DNA of 64,000 nucleotides, taken from Pachyseris speciosa. Its lineage: Eukaryota; Cnidaria; Anthozoa; Scleractinia; Pachyseridae. Below the pieces are notes generated by a model. It did no database searches, had not been told where the DNA came from, and saw only the letters and a program-made list of their open reading frames with translations. The position numbers and the translations under genes were made by a program. Of the stretch, positions 30,298-40,072 are shown one piece after another. The stretch spans positions 579,501-643,500 of the forward strand of contig JAEMWC010000377.1 in NCBI GenBank assembly GCA_016490735.1, given 5' to 3'. The first letter of the stretch is position 1. Every line of letters starts with the position of its first letter.

Positions 30298-30561
30298 TTG
30301 GTGCAGCCGCTGCCCCAGAAGAGGGTGCTGCTCCACAATCCCCCTCCACCTGTTGCAACGTTTGCTGGGCGAACGTTGGGGAGGGAAAGAAGGAATAGAT
30401 TATTTCCTGAATATTGGGTCAATAATTACGAACGAAGCCCTGTAATGCAGTATGTTGACAACGCGGCATTTGGAGGGTTTGGTCACGTGAAAACAACCAA
30501 AAATGGTGAATCCTCCAACCTTTACTTATATTTTTTGTTCCACCATCCTTTTGGACAATAG
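30298..30561 (+). CDS. Viral small ORF o7 (B), 87 aa, copy B only
   Basis: Open frame between o6 and o8 with NRLFPEYWVNNYERSP and NAAFGGFGHVKTTKN. In copy A the o6 and o8 genes are only 12 bp apart, so this gene was lost there or gained here. The true start may be at about 30,215 in another frame. No family recognised. Confidence 0.4.
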   Translation: MVQPLPQKRVLLHNPPPPVATFAGRTLGRERRNRLFPEYWVNNYERSPVMQYVDNAAFGGFGHVKTTKNGESSNLYLYFLFHHPFGQ

Positions 30562-30575
30562 CATACCCAAGTTAT

Positions 30576-30870
30576 ATGGAGGGCTTGGAGGTTGTCAACC
30601 AACTCCCGCCAGAGTTGAGGGAAAAAATCCTCAAGGAGACAATTGCTTCGAAAATTCAAGACATAAAAAGAGCAGGCTGGGATGAAGTACATAGAGATCT
30701 CCTCCTGTTTTTTGAAGACGCCCCTTTCTGCCCCATTGAAAATTGTTACACCCTTGACCAGCTGTGGGAAATGTGACTTTTGCCGGCGGAATGGTCGTTG
30801 TTGGGCCTGCTGGGTGAAAAACAGGGACCATGTGTTGTGTCAGTGGTATGAGATGGAGGATATTGAATAA
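30576..30870 (+). pseudogene. Viral small ORF o8 (B), frameshifted
   Basis: Homologue of the intact copy A 52542-52901. The N-terminus MEGLEVVNQLPPELREKIL is open to 30776; the Cys-rich half (SCGKCDFCRRNGRCWACW, then CQWYEMEDIE) continues in another frame to 30870. One frameshift near 30,760 breaks the gene. The Cys cluster suggests a zinc-binding fold. Confidence 0.75.
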
Positions 30871-30896
30871 AAGTGGGTCATAGATAACGTGTACCC

Positions 30897-31043
30897 ATGG
30901 TTGCCACATTTCTGTTCGCACTGTGTGGGGTCGTGGTGCCCCTTGTAAGTGAATTATTCCGACCCAGCAAAACCATTGAGAAGGTGGTTGCGGTGGAATT
31001 CCACCAAGTCGTCCTCGAACTCCAGGGGCGAGAATGGGATTAA
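30897..31043 (+). CDS. Viral micro-ORF o9 (B), single-pass membrane protein, 48 aa
   Basis: Starts MVATFLFALCGVVVPLVSEL, a hydrophobic segment fit for a signal anchor, followed by a polar tail (SKTIEKVVAV, LELQGREWD). Its TAA overlaps the stop of the convergent PLA2 gene by 3 nt. Copy A keeps a similar downstream frame (RPGKTSEEVVFEELQ) with a disrupted start. Short, so moderate confidence only. Confidence 0.4.
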   Translation: MVATFLFALCGVVVPLVSELFRPSKTIEKVVAVEFHQVVLELQGREWD

Positions 31044-32028
31044 ACACCCAGACCAAGTTTCTCTTTCGCGTTGATCGCGTTTCGGGCCAACGAATGCCTC
31101 CACTGTCTCTTGTTTCGCGGAATCGCGTCAAGCGCCTCGACCATTTTTCGGTCGGCAACGTGCTTGCACTTTTTTTCGTCCTCTCCATACTTCTTCGCGC
31201 GAAAATCGCAACTGCTGTAATCAGCATTATGCTGCATTGCCACCGCGTCGGAATGGCCAGTTGGCTTCTGAAATATTTCGAGTATTTCACCCGTTTCAGG
31301 GTCAAACCTCAACTGTTTTTGAAGAGGATTGTAAGGCCCAGTATAACGGTGGCTGGGAAGGGTCCAACCTTTTTCCGGCGCCGGAAGTTTCCCAGTCAAT
31401 TCGTGGATATCCACACCCTTTCCGAAGTAGTTACGTGCCGTTTTCTTGGCAATATCCACGTACCCGTGGTGTTGCGGGATCGCTTCTCCGAAAGCTTTCA
31501 AAAACTTTGGGTCGGTTGCAAACTTGGGAACCAAAACACCTTGTGAAATGAAACGGGGATTGAAGAAATCACCGAGGCCAGCGCCGTCCAAATCAGGTCT
31601 GTCTGTTTTGTAACGGATGTTGGGCCGCACCTTCGTGGAAAGCTGATCAAGCAGCTCACTGCCAACCTTTCCCTAAACTGGAGTGGCCTTGCGAAGCCCA
31701 TAGTTGATCGCCTTTTTCTGAAGCCGCGGGATGCGAAGCGCCTCAGAAGCATAATAACGGCCGGCCTCCACCCCCTTTTTCGCGAGGAAGGGTTTCCCAT
31801 GTTGCAAAGTGAAGTCGAGCGCAGTGCCCGCAAGATCAGACAAAACACCAGAGCCCTCTACGCGAGAGGGCCCCGTCGGTTTCCAGGCAGAAACCTCGTT
31901 TTGGTTATTCCACAAACTGCGCACTTGGCTTTCCCCATTTTTTGGTTGTTTTTGGTCATGACAACTCTTTCAGACCCAGGCACATTCGGGGTTTTGCGCT
32001 TGTCCCGCACACAATACCAATCAGCCAC
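31040..32028 (-). pseudogene. PLA2-like capsid-associated protein (B), degraded
   Basis: Homologue of the open copy A gene at 51376-52455. The start codon position reads GTG, a frameshift occurs around 31,860-31,920, a TAG lies near 31,673, and about 55 residues in the middle are missing relative to copy A. The N-terminal zinc-ribbon-like part (KAKCAVCGITKTRF) is retained here and lost from copy A. In the PLA2-like core, TGPYNPL is present but the catalytic His-Asp reads QHNADYSSC, Asn replacing Asp. Convergent with o9. Confidence 0.8.
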
Positions 32029-32031
32029 TGG

Positions 32032-32479
32032 TCAAGGCATATTCATGAAATAATTTTTCACAACCCGCTCGTTGTGGTGAACATCGTCGGAAAACATTCC
32101 GAGAATGTCTTCGTAAGTTGTGCCTTTGTTGCGTTCATTGAGGAAAAGCAGGCAGAAGTACCCACACCTCAAACTTCCGATCCACTGGATTTGGTTTTTA
32201 TTGCGGAGAAAGGTTTTGTGGCCCAACTTTCTCATTTCCTGCTCCCATTCATTTTGGGGTGGCATCCCGAAGGAGTCGAAATACTTCATATCTTTCCCCT
32301 TCCAACAGCAAACCCAATGTGTTGCCAAGCTGCCGAAATCATCCAAGTTGATAATGCCGGGGTGAATGGTGCAGGGGTTTGGCCTCGTTGCGGGAAAAGA
32401 TGCCTTTGAGAGGGATGCACAGATATTCACACCAATTCAGCAGGTCAAAGTTGGAAAGGGCCACGTCCTTGAACTTCAT
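32032..32479 (-). pseudogene. Adenain-type maturation cysteine protease (B), one frameshift
   Basis: Capsid-maturation protease of the adenovirus/Polinton family. Visible catalytic series: THWVCCWKG (His), KYFDSFGMPP (Asp), IQWIGS (oxyanion Gln) and SLRCGYFCLLFLNER (nucleophile Cys), in the expected order. The N-terminal 33 codons lie in another frame joined near 32,380, so the gene carries a 1-nt shift; total length is about 150 codons, near the short end for the family. Its minus-strand neighbours are pX-like upstream and PLA2 downstream (3-nt gap). Copy A retains only the last third. Confidence 0.82.
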
Positions 32480-33175
32480 TTTTTTCCCTCGCCCCTTCCA
32501 GTCTTCCCATTGTCCCCAAACGGGACGGGGTGTCATTTGCATTCCACTTCCCCGGAGCGGCGCTTGTGGAAGGCGAGGGGCGGAACGCCTCGACCGCGAG
32601 AGCTGTGTGCGCATGCCCTTCCCCAACGGTTTTTGGACGAGGCTTATGGCAAGAGGAACACCAATGGAGGCGAGCATTCCGAGGAAACCACCATATTGTG
32701 CAGCCCCACCGCCGCGGACCATACCTTGTCCGACAAGATATTGTTCGAGGGTCTTATTCTGTTCAGGGGACAGCATCTGTACAAGTTTGTACAACTGCAC
32801 CTCCTGGGGGGCCGAAGCCGTTTCCGAAAATCTTTTTCAAAACCTTTTCCGCGCCGAAGTTGAGACCGGCCATACCCAAAGCTTTCCCCATGGTGGGGCG
32901 GCGGCCCGAGCCAGACTGAACGCCGCGGACAAGAGGTTGCCGCCGCGCGGGGCAATCTTGGTCATCTACGTTTTGCTCAACGCCACTTCCGCGCCCCGGC
33001 CAGCGCTGGCGGCCTTTTTGAGGTGGGTGATTTGCGTGGCGGTCAACAAAAGGTCGTCGCCCTTGCCGATTTGTCCCGGCTTGACACCAAGAGTCACAGC
33101 CGCCCTGTCTTTCGCCGCCTTCGCAAGTCTGCCTTTTTTATCAGCGGTCAGAGCTGGGTGATACACAGTCGGCAT
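32480..33175 (-). pseudogene. pX/pVI-like minor virion protein (B), frameshifted
   Basis: Minus-strand gene between MCP and protease. The start is the ATG at 33175 (MPTVYHPALTADKKGRLAKA); continuing frames show HLKKAASAGRGAEVALSKT, then KIAPRGGNLLSAAFSLARA, then a Gly/hydrophobic stretch GGFLGMLASIGVPLAISLVQ. Basic, Gly-rich and amphipathic, in the position of adenovirus-type minor core/cement proteins; that identity is inferred. At least two frameshifts. The region is missing from copy A. The first 21 nt are part of a perfect hairpin. Confidence 0.6.
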
Positions 33176-33199
33176 CAGATGCCGACTGTGTATCACCCA
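33155..33199. repeat. Perfect 21-bp-arm hairpin at the pX-like start codon
   Basis: TGGGTGATACACAGTCGGCAT and its exact inverse are separated by 3 nt. One arm is the first seven codons of the pX-like gene; the other is an inverted duplicate of them. Compare the larger palindrome 17 bp away. Confidence 0.9.
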
Positions 33200-33215
33200 T
33201 TCAAGATCGCTCATT

Positions 33216-33376
33216 GGTCATTGTGAACCAGGTTGGAAATGAGTTGGTTGTTGTTTGAGCGCGGCGCAGGAAATTTTTCTCATCTGATATAAGATCATCT
33301 TATATCAGATGAGAAAAATTTCCTGCGCCGCGCTCAAACAACAACCAACTCATCTCCAACCTGGTTCACAATGACC
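33216..33376. repeat. 161-bp palindrome made from the MCP 3' end
   Basis: 80-bp arms around a single C at 33296 with one mismatch (GGAAATG versus GGAGATG). The right arm is the true end of the MCP gene including its TGA at 33334-33336; the left arm is an inverted duplicate that would read GNELVVV then stop on the + strand. Arms meet at ATCTTATATCAGATGAG. Could act as a terminator hairpin or be a fold-back scar or assembly artefact. Confidence 0.92.
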
Positions 33377-33564
33377 CCTTCCTCATTCAGGACGGCGGCA
33401 TACAGGCGGTAATCGGCCGTGGCGGCTTTGTTCAAGCGGTAGTGCAAAACCAACTTCTTTTCATCCCTAGTCATGCTCTCCTTCGTCGGTCGGAGATCGA
33501 AACAGACGATGGGGTAAAGCGTTGAGTAGTTGGCCACATTCATCTGGGTCCCCGTGTTGACATC

Positions 33565-34471
33565 GGGCGTTTTCCATTTACCAAAAAATTCCGGAAATTT
33601 CGATGGGAAATGACCATCGGTGAAGAACGTGTTCCATTTGACAAAAGTTCCATTCATTCCCAGGCTCCACACTTTCCCGCTAAACTTCCAAATGGCAACA
33701 ACGATGTCTTAAACGAAACTGTAGAGTTGTCTATGTAAGAAGGTCTTTTAAATTGAGAAGACGATGATAACACTCCTATCCTCGCAGCGGTTGCAGCTTA
33801 TATGAGGCGCGATCATCGCCGAAACAAAGGATTTTTCAAAAAGATATTGCCACGATATTTCATACATAAATATTTACAAGCCACTTCAGGGCGAGTCGAG
33901 GCGGACCCTTGAAGCTTAGTGCAGGGAAATGAAGCCAATGGAAGATTCCTCAGCGATACTCTTATTGGTTGTATGACAAAGCCGGACTTTCACGCCTACT
34001 GTGAAAGGAAAATAACGAAAGACATTGTTTAATTTCAGATGCAAAGTATTACGAGGGAAACAATCGGAACAAGCTTACTCAAAGAACCCTCGGACAAAAT
34101 TTAATGTTTTCTCCAATAAATTCTGCTTACCGTTGGTATACATCACACAATTGTGATTCATTAACGTATGAAGATTGGGTGCTAGTCCATGACACACGGG
34201 GCATTCGTATAAAACTATTCGAGGTGACCGAAGAAGGAGCCGCCATCTTACCAAAGATATGGTCGTGAAAGACCTGGAACTGGTAAAACCTTGTGAAACT
34301 CGTAAATGGAACACGCATTTTCCATCGGAAAGTTCCCAACGGGAAAACAGGACTACCTTTTCAGAAGTTCCATTTATTTCGGAAATTTTCCATTGGAACG
34401 AACCAAAAACATGTGTTCCATTTACATTCCAACCGGAATTTCCGGAATTTCTTGGTAAATGGAAAGCGCCC
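33565..34471. mobile_element. 907-bp non-autonomous TIR transposon, ATC target duplication
   Basis: Ends GGGCGTTTTCCATTTACC and GGTAAATGGAAAGCGCCC are inverted for about 37 bp (one to few mismatches) with subterminal TTCCATTTAC repeats. Flanking ATC at 33562-33564 and 34472-34474 is the 3-bp target duplication, confirmed because the MCP reading frame closes across it when compared with copy A. No transposase. A 3-bp duplication fits PIF/Harbinger or CACTA-type elements; superfamily not resolved. Confidence 0.85.
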
Positions 34472-35136
34472 ATCGTTTCTCCTATAGCTGAAGTCGATCA
34501 GGTCTCGGCGTATCCGTATTTGATCTTCTCCATCGTACTCCAGCTCAGGATAAAAGGTCGACCCGTACTGAAGGCGGCAAGTTGCAAGTTTTGCCCCGCC
34601 GTCGAGATTGAAGATGCGGAAGACATAGGGGTTGGATGTGGCGACTCCCACGCTCGCCACCTTTTGTATGAAAACAAACACATGCTTTGCGTTTCTGACC
34701 CCTGGGCTTATCAACCATCGTCCCCCAGCGTCCCGTCGGTCGGTTCAAGTTCACGTTCAAGTTCAAGTTTATTTCAACTCTTTTACAAGTGGATAATTCT
34801 TGGTGGACTGCGCCGCAAATAGCTTTACAGCTAATCGAGGCGGACCAGTCCTTAAATATTACTATTATAAATATTAATATTATTATTAATATTATTACTG
34901 ATTCGTCTTACGATTACATTAAACAGAATCAAAAATCGCTTAACAACATGTAAATATTACTGTCTAGGTAAAATCTAAAGGGGAAAGCTAGAGACTAAAA
35001 CTTGACTCCAGTCGGAAATTTAATTTTTCATCATGTTAATTAAGGTATCTATCTCGACATATGAGTTTTCAGATTCTAGTATTTCAATTAGTTTTGTTCT
35101 TATAGTTTTTTTTAAAAGAGTTTTTGGATAAGATTT

Positions 35137-36344
35137 TTAGTCTAGTTGGTATCCCATTCCAGATTTTAACACCAACACGTGAAAAGGCCTTAATTTGACC
35201 ATTAAGTGCGGATTGTTTAGTAAAAAAATGCTCAGATGTTGATGAGCGTGTGCTGTAAGAATGAATACTGGCAATTTTAGAGAATAAATTTGAAATATTA
35301 GTCGGTGCAAATTATTACTGATATTGTACATTAAATAAGCAATTTTCTCATAATATAGGAATTGGAGCGGTAGAAGTTTTCCTTTCAAGAAGAGGGGTGT
35401 GGCATGCTCCCTTGGTTGAGCAAAGTGAATAAGACGGAGTGCACGTTTTTGAAGGACAAGGACTTTATTTAACAAGGTCTTAGATGCATTTCCCCAAGAA
35501 GCTAGTCCATACGTTATATAAGGAGCAATGACAGTCTTATAAATATCAAGAAGGGTTCGATTAGGAACAATATGTCTTAATTTCGGAATTAAACCAACAG
35601 TTTTGCTTATTTTTGTTGTGAGAGCATGAATATGGTTTTTCCAACTTAAATTTTCATCAATTAATAACCCAAGAAATTTAATACAGTTCTTTTGTTCAAG
35701 AGGTACATTCTTATTTTCTTCACTGTCAAAAATATTAATCTGGGGTCGGTAATTAAGTTTCTTTTGGTGTGGGCGAAAAATAATAAAGTTTGTTTTCTTT
35801 ATGTTAAGTGTAAGTTTATTTGAGGTTAGCCAATTAAATAAATTGTCCAATTCAGCATTTACAATTAATTCTGATGTTCTGCGATTTTCGTGGGAGTAAA
35901 GGAGATAAGTATCATCTGCAAAAAGGAAAATTTTAAGTTTCTGGAGCAATGTTGAATATCGTTAACATATAACAGAAAGAGGAGCGGCCCTAAAACGGAT
36001 CCTTGGGGTACACCACAAGTAACCACTTCTTTGTCCGAAATGTAAGAGTTAATCTCAGTTGTTTGAGTATGATTTGTTAAATAAGAGGAAAACCACTCAT
36101 TAATGATTCCTCGAAAACCGTAAAAATTAAGTTTATCAAGTAATATTTTATGGTCTACAGTATCAAAAGCTTTCTTAAGGTCAATGAACACCCCACAAGA
36201 AAATCGTCTTTTATCCATATTGGTACGGATGGTTTCTACCATGTCAAGTATAGCATGTTCAGTTGAGTGTGCTTGACGAAAACCATATTGGGATAAACTT
36301 AGTAGTTGATGTTTTTCTATAAAAATCTTCATTCTATTGTACAT
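35137..36344 (-). pseudogene. LINE reverse transcriptase, frameshifted at the active site
   Basis: VFIDLKKAFDTVDHKILL and GVPQGSVLGPLLFLLYVND lie in the 35865-36344 frame, while FLFADDTYLLYSHENRR lies in the 35137-35949 frame. The shift falls right before the FADD catalytic motif, inactivating this copy. The C-terminal region ends at 35137, about 390 bp before the element end. Confidence 0.85.
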
Positions 36345-37609
36345 AATTTTTTCAAAAATTCTATTGAAGTTTGACAGTAATGAAATTGGTCTATAATTGC
36401 AGGCTTCAGTTTGTAGATTGGCAAAATTTTAAACATTTTCAGTTTAGAAGGATATGCACCAAGACTGACGGACTTATTGAGAAAATTTGCGAGGACAGGA
36501 GATATTATATCACAAGAGCACTTAAGAAGTTGTGTAGGACAAGAGTAAAGGCCATGCGATTTATTATTCGGGATGGATAAAATTTCAAGTTTCACTTCAT
36601 GTAAAATAGCAGGCTTATAGAAGAATGAGGTATCTGGTGATTTGGAGGTTATGAGATAATCCATATAAGAACGCTTAGCTTGAGGCATTTTAGTTACGTA
36701 ATTATTACCAACAGATGAGAAATACGTATTTATAATGTTGGGTATACGTGATGGGTCATTCACGATGTTGTTATTAATTTGTGGATCCTTAAGTGTATTG
36801 ATTGGCTTAAGACTTCTTTTCCGCCGATTCAGTAGTTCATTTATAGCTTGCCACGTTTTCCGCATATTATTCAAGTTATTCTTGAAAAATTCACGATAGC
36901 AACTTTTCTTAGTTAAGCGAATAAGAGTACAAATTTTGTTTCTATAATATTTATATTTTTCAAAATCACCGGATTGATATACTCTATTTTTTGTTTGGAT
37001 TGAAATTCGTAATCCCTTGGTTATCCATGGCTTGGAAAATTGTTTGATCTTACGCTTTGAGAAAGTTGTAATTGGTGCGTGCTTGTTTACAATTTTATTA
37101 AATGTTTTGCAGAAGGATGTGAAAATCTCATCTATGTTTGTACTGGGTGTCTCGATGATTAAATTCCAATCAACTGCGGCAAGTTCATCATTAAACGTGT
37201 CAGAAAAAAAATGCGAGAAATCACGCTTCTTAATTTGCCTTTTTTTGATTCTATCTATTGTCGATGCCAAGATACAAAACTGCGAAAAGTGGTCGCTAAC
37301 ATCAGTAATAAGGTTCCCACTTGCAACAACCTGATCCGGATTATTAACAAAAATATTGTCAATAAGACTGGCTGAGGTTCTGTGAACAAGTGTTGGTTTA
37401 TCAATCGTCGGAATGAGATAACAACTTTGTAAGGCCAATAAGAATTCATGACTATATTGACAAGTTACGATTCTTTGCAGACATAAATTAAAATCACCCA
37501 GCAAGCATACATTCTTGCCTGTAGCAGAATATTTCTCTGTTGCCTCCTCAATATATTTAAGAAAATTATCTGGTGAATTATGTTGTCTGTAAACGATTCT
37601 ACAAATCAC
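36329..37609 (-). CDS. LINE endonuclease C-terminus and linker to RT
   Basis: CLLGDFNLC (GDFN block) and VSDHFSQFC (SDH block) are the catalytic-site motifs of apurinic-type endonucleases that nick the target for reverse transcription. The segment continues through the linker and the first RT block (KSHGLYSCPTQLLKCS). Frame shifts into the next segment near 36,330-36,400. Confidence 0.8.
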   Translation of the reverse strand: MICRIVYRQHNSPDNFLKYIEEATEKYSATGKNVCLLGDFNLCLQRIVTCQYSHEFLLALQSCYLIPTIDKPTLVHRTSASLIDNIFVNNPDQVVASGNLITDVSDHFSQFCILASTIDRIKKRQIKKRDFSHFFSDTFNDELAAVDWNLIIETPSTNIDEIFTSFCKTFNKIVNKHAPITTFSKRKIKQFSKPWITKGLRISIQTKNRVYQSGDFEKYKYYRNKICTLIRLTKKSCYREFFKNNLNNMRKTWQAINELLNRRKRSLKPINTLKDPQINNNIVNDPSRIPNIINTYFSSVGNNYVTKMPQAKRSYMDYLITSKSPDTSFFYKPAILHEVKLEILSIPNNKSHGLYSCPTQLLKCSCDIISPVLANFLNKSVSLGAYPSKLKMFKILPIYKLKPAIIDQFHYCQTSIEFLKKLCTIE

Positions 37610-37700
37610 ATTTTTCTTTTTAGGGAAGCGAATTTCGTTCCATAATGCTTGGAAAGATTCATTCGAGATTGATTCTAGAGTTGTGTAAGCAAGGGTTTCG

Positions 37701-38241
37701 TCAACACGCTAGGGGTGTTGGAGCATGTTCAAAGACACAGCCAGGAATGCTCGCTAAATCTACAGTCTCATAAGAATTGGTAATTTTTGTTTCTGTAACT
37801 GCTATTATGTTAAAATTAATATTCAATTCATGTAAATGGTGTGTTACTAAAGTTTCAAGATTTCGTCGAAGGCTTCTAATATTATTATGGAAAATGGTAA
37901 AATTGGATTCTATAATATTTTTAGTAAGACAGTTTATGTGCTGTTTTAGACCATGTGGAGAGAAATAACGACTAAATATACGTTGATTTAACAAATTGTC
38001 ATCAGCAGCTTGACCGTTATGAATTTTGTTGAGTCTAAATAAATCCAAATCATATAAACTGGGTAACTTTTGTATATCTCGTTTGGTCAAGAATTCAGAA
38101 TTCAATGAGTTATTGAATTGGCCATGAGTTATGATCAAACTACCTTTCAATTGATAATATGGCAATTCTTTAAGAAGAGATTTGTTTAACTTTTGTTGTT
38201 GCTTAAGACTTGACTTAGATCTGACATTGTTCGAGGCCATT
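37701..38241 (-). CDS. LINE endonuclease, N-terminal part
   Basis: Start at MASNNVRSKSSLKQQQK (an upstream in-frame ATG exists at 38318). The stretch FTIFHNNIRSLRRNLETL and IIAVTETKI are the first conserved blocks of the APE-type endonuclease. The frame ends at 37,701 where a frameshift or stop separates it from the next segment. Confidence 0.75.
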
Positions 38242-39021
38242 TTTAAAGAAAATAAAAATAAAAAACAAGAAAAAAAAACATAACAGAAGCTATATCGGTA
38301 ACATTCGTTACTCATCATTCGTTACTCAAGTTACTCATCTGTTTGGGGAGTTGTTCCTTGGCTCTGTGGTGTTAGCTTCATCAAGTCATCCATCCTTTTA
38401 ACCTTAACTGGTCTTGAGGAAGACAACTGAATTCTTTGCTCAGCAGAATTTATAAACATGCTGGGTCGGTGCCTTCATGTAGCGCCATTGGGCGGTTTCA
38501 AAAAGTTTTTATTTACAATTTTTTTCCCCTCAGGCGCAAACATCAACTTCGGGACCCACAGCTCAAACAGTTTGACAACAATCCGGTGGTTGGCGGTTGC
38601 GGCGCCCCCGAAAAGCATCTCAGCGTCGTTCTGCAGCTGTATTTCAAACTGCAGCTGCATCGGGGGGAGGAGTTTGTCAGCCAACTACTCGAAGAACGAA
38701 TAGCTGTTGAGAGGGATTATTGTTTTCACCGTCTTTTGCGGGTCTCCTTGCGAAAGAAGCGCGCGCGCTCTGATCCTGAAGTTGGTTGCGCCACCGCCAG
38801 TCGTGTTGTCGTTGTCGAGTTACCAAAACTCATCTTTCGCCACACTTCGCGCGTAGTCGTCGGAAAACGTCAGCAGATCTTTGATAAAAACGACTTTGTG
38901 AACGTCGTTGGCCTCGTACAGGGGTTTCCCGCGGATTTCACCTTCAAGTCCTTGATGAGAGAGAAGGAGCCGTTGACCGGCACAGAGGCAATTCGAACTT
39001 GTTTGTCAATGTTGCCAAAGG

Positions 39022-39408
39022 GTGGAGGAGCTCGGCACACCAACCAAAACAAGGGAGGAGGTGGGGTGGACAGCCAACCCTGTTTCACTCACCCACCTTC
39101 ACAAAATTCTCAAGAAACACGGAATATTCGACGCCGTCAACACCATTTCGGATGGCGGGCGAGAACTCTGCTACCCATTGCAGTGGAAGTTTTTGGGAAA
39201 TCTTATCCATGATTTCAGGGAATTTTCCTTTCCCAAGTCGGTGAATTACGTTTGCTTTCTACACGATTACTTTCAAGTGGTTCCAGAAGGAGTCTGGCCG
39301 CGCAAAAAAGAAATTCTCGCACACCTCATTCCTGCCGTCGAAAAAATACACCCGGCAACACAGAGCCGAGCGAAAGAAAGGTTCCTTGAATGGTGGTGGG
39401 GCTTGTGA
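39022..39408 (+). CDS. Viral gene K (A), unknown, up to 128 aa
   Basis: Open frame at the A/B junction; residues from about 20 on look genuine (LTHLHKILKKHGIFDAV, FREFSFPKSVNYVCFLHDYF, AKERFLEWWWGL), while the first 20 may be junction sequence. Convergent with gene L (28-bp gap). Aromatic-rich, soluble, no recognised fold. It would be the most distal gene on this side before a missing part that in complete elements could hold replication genes. Confidence 0.45.
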   Translation: MEELGTPTKTREEVGWTANPVSLTHLHKILKKHGIFDAVNTISDGGRELCYPLQWKFLGNLIHDFREFSFPKSVNYVCFLHDYFQVVPEGVWPRKKEILAHLIPAVEKIHPATQSRAKERFLEWWWGL

Positions 39409-39436
39409 ATCAAACAACGCGGTCTTCACACCGCGT

Positions 39437-39862
39437 TCACTCCGCGACGAAACGTTTGGCGTATTTCGCCAGGATTTTTTCGGGGATCTCCATGCAGTGG
39501 TCGCTGACGAAGTCGTCAACCATTTTCAGCCTGTCAAGAAACGCCTTTTCATCGAAACCCTCACCCCTGAGGTGGAAGCGGATTGCGTCGAGGATTTTTT
39601 TGTACTCAACCCGGGCGAAGTTGGCTCTCTCAGCTTTTTTGTCGTATTTTTTAAAGCTTGCCACACCTTTGACGACAAGCCCAAAACCCGTCAAAGTGGC
39701 AAACACAATCGGGTTCAAGGTAACGCCTCCCGCAACTGCAGAAGAAACGATGGCCTTGCCAGCCACCACATTGCAAAACAGATTTTTTCTTTGAAAGGAG
39801 CGGAAGAGCTTGTCGTAGCCCCAATGCTTTTTGTGGTAAAAAGCGTAAAGCTTTTTCAACAT
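39437..39862 (-). CDS. Viral gene L (A), putative membrane protein, 141 aa
   Basis: Basic N-terminus MLKKLYAFYHKKHWGYDKL, a hydrophobic Gly-rich region (AGGVTLNPIVFATLTGFGLV) that could span a membrane, then a charged helix (EYKKILDAIRFHLRGE). An in-frame extension of about 16 codons upstream (FDIDPYLERDTVD) looks coding but meets a TAG, so the native start may have been lost. No named family recognised. Downstream of the fibre gene on the same strand. Confidence 0.55.
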   Translation of the reverse strand: MLKKLYAFYHKKHWGYDKLFRSFQRKNLFCNVVAGKAIVSSAVAGGVTLNPIVFATLTGFGLVVKGVASFKKYDKKAERANFARVEYKKILDAIRFHLRGEGFDEKAFLDRLKMVDDFVSDHCMEIPEKILAKYAKRFVAE

Positions 39863-40072
39863 ATCGACGGTGTCCCGTTCAAGGTAGGGGTCGATGTCAA
39901 AAACGCATAGCTAGGGTTTGGTCCCCGTCATTATACAAAGAAAGGAATTTTCATACAACAATCTCGACGGTCAGTCGCGCTGTTGAGCCGGGTTTAATAC
40001 CCACTATATAAAAAGTTAATCCGTTGAGTTTGAGGGAATGAAAATTTCCCCAAACGGGTGGGGGGATTCAGT

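Larger units (their letters stand above)
34745..38463 (-). mobile_element. 3.7-kb LINE in copy B MCP, GGTCGGT target duplication
   Basis: Flanked by GGTCGGT at 34738-34744 and 38464-38470. Minus-strand orientation: 5' end at the right, 3' end at the left with GTTCAAGTTCACGTTCAAG repeats. Encodes an endonuclease and a reverse transcriptase in one ORF region. No ORF1 seen. Jockey/CR1-like by RT motifs; exact clade not determined. Confidence 0.88.
33334..39015 (-). pseudogene. Major capsid protein (B), 5'-truncated and split by two transposons
   Basis: Fragments on the minus strand: about 39,015-38,464 (APVNxSFSLIK-like start, LFELWVPKLMFAPEG near the end), 34,744-34,475 (VRNAKHVFVFIQKVAS, GSTFYPELEYDGED) and 33,561-33,334 (VNTGTQMNVANYSTLYPIVC, ADYRLYAAVL). 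Homologous throughout to the copy A MCP. The gap 34,745-38,463 is a LINE; the gap 33,565-34,471 is a TIR element. Additional frameshifts occur within 38,460-39,000 and near 34,720. The N-terminus is missing at the junction with copy A. Assignment as double jelly-roll hexon rests on size and gene order, not on a structure search. Confidence 0.7.

Noticed and set aside
32379..33161. 260-codon + strand frame opposite the pX-like gene
   Set aside because: Antisense shadow; no motif, and the minus strand carries the conserved protease and pX-like series.
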